A DNA stretch of 8,364 bases from Acidobacteriota bacterium. GTDB lineage: Bacteria > Acidobacteriota > Terriglobia > Acidiferrales > UBA7541. Numbering within the stretch: position 1 is the stretch's first letter; every line of letters begins with the position of its first letter. The stretch is taken from NCBI GenBank assembly GCA_003224135.1, contig QHYO01000206.1, forward strand, positions 1 through 8,364, written 5' to 3'. Below are positions 5,546-8,364 of the stretch, one piece after another. The translations under genes and the position numbers were made by a program. The notes beneath the pieces are model-generated. The model worked only from the letters and a program-made list of their open reading frames with translations. It did not search any database and was not told the origin of the DNA.

Positions 5546-8364
5546 TTACTTCAAGACTGCGATACGCCCGCGCCGCCGTGTGCGGCTGGCTACGTTCGCG
5601 GCCTGCGGCAGTCCGCCAAGTTCTAGAAGAATCTTCCGCAGCCGTGCCCGGTCTTCCAGGTCCATGTCCACGAATTCAAACGCCATGGCCTGCGGGCGGG
5701 CGCCGCGCACAATCGCCTGAGCCTTGATAGTTCGAACGCCCTGCGTCAGCTTCAGCCCGATCAAAGTCCCTGGAGCAAGGTGTCGCTCGCCGGCGCCAAT
5801 GCCGCCGCCCAGGTTCAACTCCGGCACCGTCAGCCGGAAATTCTCGCGTAGGTTTGTCGTCACCAGCGTCAGGTTTCGGCTAAGTTTCAGCCGCGCGTAC
5901 CGGCGCTGCCGGATCACGGAGCTGTTTGTTTCTGGATCAATCGGCTCCAGCACCAGATCTCTTTTCTCAAAGCCCGCCGCCGAAATTTTTCCCATTGCGA
6001 CCACTGGATCAATACGCAGCAGTGCCTGCCCTGCGGCCACGCGAAGTTCCGACGGATACTGCCATCGCCAAACCTGGCGCGCCGCAAGAATGGTTTGCAG
6101 CACTGGATTTGCCGCCGACGCACGCAAACGCCCCAGCGCCTCGATCGCCTTCAAGCGGATGTACCCGGATATTCCGTCGCTCGATGCAAAGTCCAGTAGT
6201 TTCGGAATGGAGTCCGGAGAACCTGTCATGCTGATTTCGTCCAGCGCCAGCGGCCGAATCAGCACATCCAGCGAATCAAGAATGGCCAGCAGCAGCAAAG
6301 TGCGCGATTGCGGAGGCACCGGAGATAACTGCCGTACGCAACGGTCGTGCACCGACCGCGGCCATTGTGCCAGACGTACCGGCAAAACCCTGGCAACCGC
6401 GTCCGGGTCAAGCTGGCCAAGCAGACCCAGCACTTCCACCGCTTCGTTTGCCGAAGCAATTTGCAAAATTTCGGTGAGGTGATGGACCGCGTCCTCGCCC
6501 AACCCGCGAACCACGTCGGCGAGCAATTCACAATCCTCACGGAAGCCCGAGTGCCCGAATCGATGCGTGACGTATTGCAGCGTCGCCTTCGGCATCAATG
6601 CCAGAATATCGAGCAGCCCGTCCGCGATTTCCCCGGATCGCAAACTTTCTTCGACAAATTCCGGGATGCGATCCTCTGCGCCGATGCGGGGCCGCAAGCT
6701 CTGTGACGAGCCAGGCCGCTGAGCCTCCACGCTGTCGAGCGACGCCAAAGCCTGCTGCATCGCGGGATAGCATCGCTTCGATGCGGCTTCCTGGCTCAGC
6801 CGGACAAAAGCCGCGCTCACCAGCGTCTGCAACTCCGGATCGCGTTCGACTGCGAGCTGGTTCCCCACTCGACGTATCGACTCAATCAGCGCGCTGCCAT
6901 CGCCGCTGCCATAGAGTTCTGCCAATTCACCGAGCCCGATCGCCGTGGTGCGCCGCGCTTCATCCGATTCCAGTCCAATGCACGACGCATACTTCATCAA
7001 AATCTCGTTTACGGTTTTAAGCTCGCCCCGACGCAACATCTCCTCTAAGAAAGATCGTACCTTTCGCGGCGGAACGCACCAGGATTCGTCTGAGGCCAGC
7101 ACCTCTTTCTTGTTTTCGTCGGGAACTTGCTCCCAGAATTCCTGATCAAGCAGTTCGGTATACGACTGCACTTGAATTCCGGCATTGGCCATCTGCTCTT
7201 CTTGCGAAGTCAGGATTTTCCGTAGCGCTTCGATTTCTGTGTTCATCCGGTCCAGCAACTGCTTCACGGCGTTTACGCGCAATTCTCCTCGTTCGTAGCT
7301 ATCCAGCGCGAAGCGGATCGCCACATGCTCCGCAAGCTTCAACAACATCGGTCGATCTGGCTTTTCATTCGGCGCTTGAGCGGCAAGCCCCGCAAGCGCT
7401 TGTTGCAATGTGACCTGGCTACGCACAGGCATTGCGGAAAGTCGCGATTGAAATGTTCCTGCGTCCATCCCGACGGAAGGATCTTTCCTGGAACGTCCGA
7501 GCTGGGCAAACAACGTGAGCATCGACCGAACTTCTTCTTCTGCAACGGCAAATTCCGGTCCTGCGACTTCGTCCGCAGAATGCAACATCGCCGACGCTGT
7601 CAGCCATTTTCCGGGCGCGGTCACCGGTCCGGGACCGAAGGCGCGCGCCGCACTCGATAGTGTTGGAAAGGGATTCGCCGGAGTTTCCATGACTCCTGCT
7701 CCTGAGCCGCGCGTCGGGACTTGCGCAGGAACTGATCCCGATGCCGGGTCCCACAGGTTCCCCCCCGGCAGGACCGCGCCTCCAGATCCACTTCCTCCGC
7801 CGCCAGGCACTCCACCACCGCCGCCAAATCCCGGGCCGCTTCCGCCTCCCGTACCTCCGGGTGCTCCGCGAGAACCTTCGGCCGCAAGAATCATCTGTAG
7901 CAAGCGGTTAGGATCCTCGAGAAAATCTCTGAACTTATCGCCTTGCGCGCCCAACACTTTTGCTGTGAGATTCGCCGCGATCTTGGCGCCCGCAATTGAG
8001 GAATCCTCCGCGATGTAGCGGATTTCATTCACCTTGATCGTTGTCTCGCCAGCAAGCGCAGCCTTCAACTGTTCTGCCAACGCCGCCGACTTGCTGTTTC
8101 CGCTCGGAAACGCCCGAACAAAGCGCGCGAAATGCCCTTGCGAAAGATTTTGCCCAAAATGAATGCTGGCAATTCCGGATGTGGATAACAGCTGAGCGAA
8201 ACTCCGTTCGGCCGCCGCTGCGCCGAGCGGAACTCCATCAAGCAAGATCTGTGTGCCCGACGCGCCCAGCAACAGTCCGGATTCTCCACTCTCGTCTAAC
8301 GCGGAACGCAATTCCTTCCAGGTCGTCTCAAACTGCGCAGCGGTACGCACGTGGCCGAATTCAT
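5546..8364 (-). CDS. HEAT-repeat protein with Gly-rich linker and C-terminal PilZ-like domain (5' end cut)
   Basis: Unnamed protein. Numbering here starts at the GTG at 8350-8348, which leaves 934 residues, but the frame stays open to the window edge (preceding codons read E-F-G-H), so the true start is probably outside. About 1-155 looks like a compact alpha/beta domain (LLLGASGTQILLDGVPLG, then SFAQLLSTSGIASIHF). A glycine-rich linker (161-198) and a Pro/Gly/Ala stretch to about 245 follow. Residues 250-430 are helical, with a likely coiled coil at 360-400. Residues 430-790 are repeated helical pairs of HEAT type (for example IRLKAIEALGRLRA, LRVAAGQALLRIDP). Residues 811-913 resemble PilZ: RRYAR (816-820) supplies RxxxR, ELNLGGG (844-850) stands where D/NxSxxG is expected, and AFEFVDMDLEDRARLRKIL matches the usual end. 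PilZ domains bind cyclic di-GMP, but the second motif is altered, so binding is uncertain. There is no signal peptide or membrane segment in view. It probably acts as a cytoplasmic scaffold. Confidence 0.8.
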   Translation of the reverse strand, partial: EFGHVRTAAQFETTWKELRSALDESGESGLLLGASGTQILLDGVPLGAAAAERSFAQLLSTSGIASIHFGQNLSQGHFARFVRAFPSGNSKSAALAEQLKAALAGETTIKVNEIRYIAEDSSIAGAKIAANLTAKVLGAQGDKFRDFLEDPNRLLQMILAAEGSRGAPGGTGGGSGPGFGGGGGVPGGGGSGSGGAVLPGGNLWDPASGSVPAQVPTRGSGAGVMETPANPFPTLSSAARAFGPGPVTAPGKWLTASAMLHSADEVAGPEFAVAEEEVRSMLTLFAQLGRSRKDPSVGMDAGTFQSRLSAMPVRSQVTLQQALAGLAAQAPNEKPDRPMLLKLAEHVAIRFALDSYERGELRVNAVKQLLDRMNTEIEALRKILTSQEEQMANAGIQVQSYTELLDQEFWEQVPDENKKEVLASDESWCVPPRKVRSFLEEMLRRGELKTVNEILMKYASCIGLESDEARRTTAIGLGELAELYGSGDGSALIESIRRVGNQLAVERDPELQTLVSAAFVRLSQEAASKRCYPAMQQALASLDSVEAQRPGSSQSLRPRIGAEDRIPEFVEESLRSGEIADGLLDILALMPKATLQYVTHRFGHSGFREDCELLADVVRGLGEDAVHHLTEILQIASANEAVEVLGLLGQLDPDAVARVLPVRLAQWPRSVHDRCVRQLSPVPPQSRTLLLLAILDSLDVLIRPLALDEISMTGSPDSIPKLLDFASSDGISGYIRLKAIEALGRLRASAANPVLQTILAARQVWRWQYPSELRVAAGQALLRIDPVVAMGKISAAGFEKRDLVLEPIDPETNSSVIRQRRYARLKLSRNLTLVTTNLRENFRLTVPELNLGGGIGAGERHLAPGTLIGLKLTQGVRTIKAQAIVRGARPQAMAFEFVDMDLEDRARLRKILLELGGLPQAANVASRTRRRGRIAVLK
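7760..7870 (-). repeat. Low-complexity tract encoding a glycine-rich linker
   Basis: The coding strand is dominated by GGN codons with short G/C/A-rich near-repeats. It gives runs such as GGTGGGSG, GFGGGGG and VPGGGGSGSGG (residues about 161-191). The tract separates the N-terminal domain from the helical part. Such tracts vary in length through slippage, so orthologues may differ in size here. Confidence 0.7.

Noticed and set aside
5724..6482. A 252-codon plus-strand frame opposite the PilZ/HEAT part
   Set aside because: The Ser/Arg/Ala-rich composition is that of an antisense shadow, while the minus-strand frame is continuous for more than 930 codons with domain-like patterning.
7760..7870. 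Repetitive tract considered as a CRISPR or minisatellite
   Set aside because: There are no regular repeats with spacers. The repetition is at the codon level (GGN) within an open frame, which fits a flexible linker.
7515..8018. A plus-strand frame encoding a Pro-rich protein
   Set aside because: The proline runs are simply the complement of the glycine codons in the minus-strand linker.

Overview
The window holds five genes, all on the minus strand, so they read from the right end to the left: [HEAT-repeat/PilZ protein] -> secA -> mrp (apbC-type ATPase) -> gamma-carbonic-anhydrase-like protein -> hisS. The outer two are cut by the window edges. Coding density is high; the longest gaps are about 185 bases, and no gene-free stretch exceeds 300 bases. 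The DNA is moderately GC-rich with strong codon-position bias, which is why long open frames also appear antisense to secA. The gene set, the long SecA with a zinc-binding tail, and above all the large HEAT/PilZ protein with a Gly-rich linker suggest Acidobacteriota (Terriglobia/Koribacter-like). This placement comes from memory of family resemblance, not from a search.

Layout in transcription order. (1) 8364-5546 is a protein of at least 938 residues: a conserved alpha/beta-looking N-terminal domain, a glycine-rich linker, helical repeat segments and a C-terminal PilZ-like domain, so a possible cyclic-di-GMP-linked scaffold. Its true start lies outside the window. (2) 5545-5361 is a 185-base spacer with a good sigma70-type promoter candidate for secA, an inverted repeat over the -35 box, and a short open frame that begins almost at the predicted transcription start and overlaps the secA start codon. 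(3) 5360-2382 is secA, complete, with an enlarged loop in its second motor domain. (4) 2310-1465 is mrp, 71 bases after secA, with a small hairpin before its ribosome binding site and hairpins after its stop. (5) 1278-739 is a hexapeptide-repeat gamma-CA family protein with a GTG start; its last codons lie in a heptamer tandem repeat. (6) 649-1 is the N-terminal half of hisS, with an insertion of about 45 residues ahead of the TLRPE motif.

The genes are mostly housekeeping: protein export, iron-sulfur cluster carriage, a zinc/beta-helix protein and tRNA charging. Only secA-mrp is spaced closely enough to suggest co-transcription. The parts that look least described are the HEAT/PilZ protein, the possible secA leader frame, and the heptamer array at the end of the gamma-CA gene. 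I found no CRISPR array, insertion sequence, tRNA, rRNA or phage feature.
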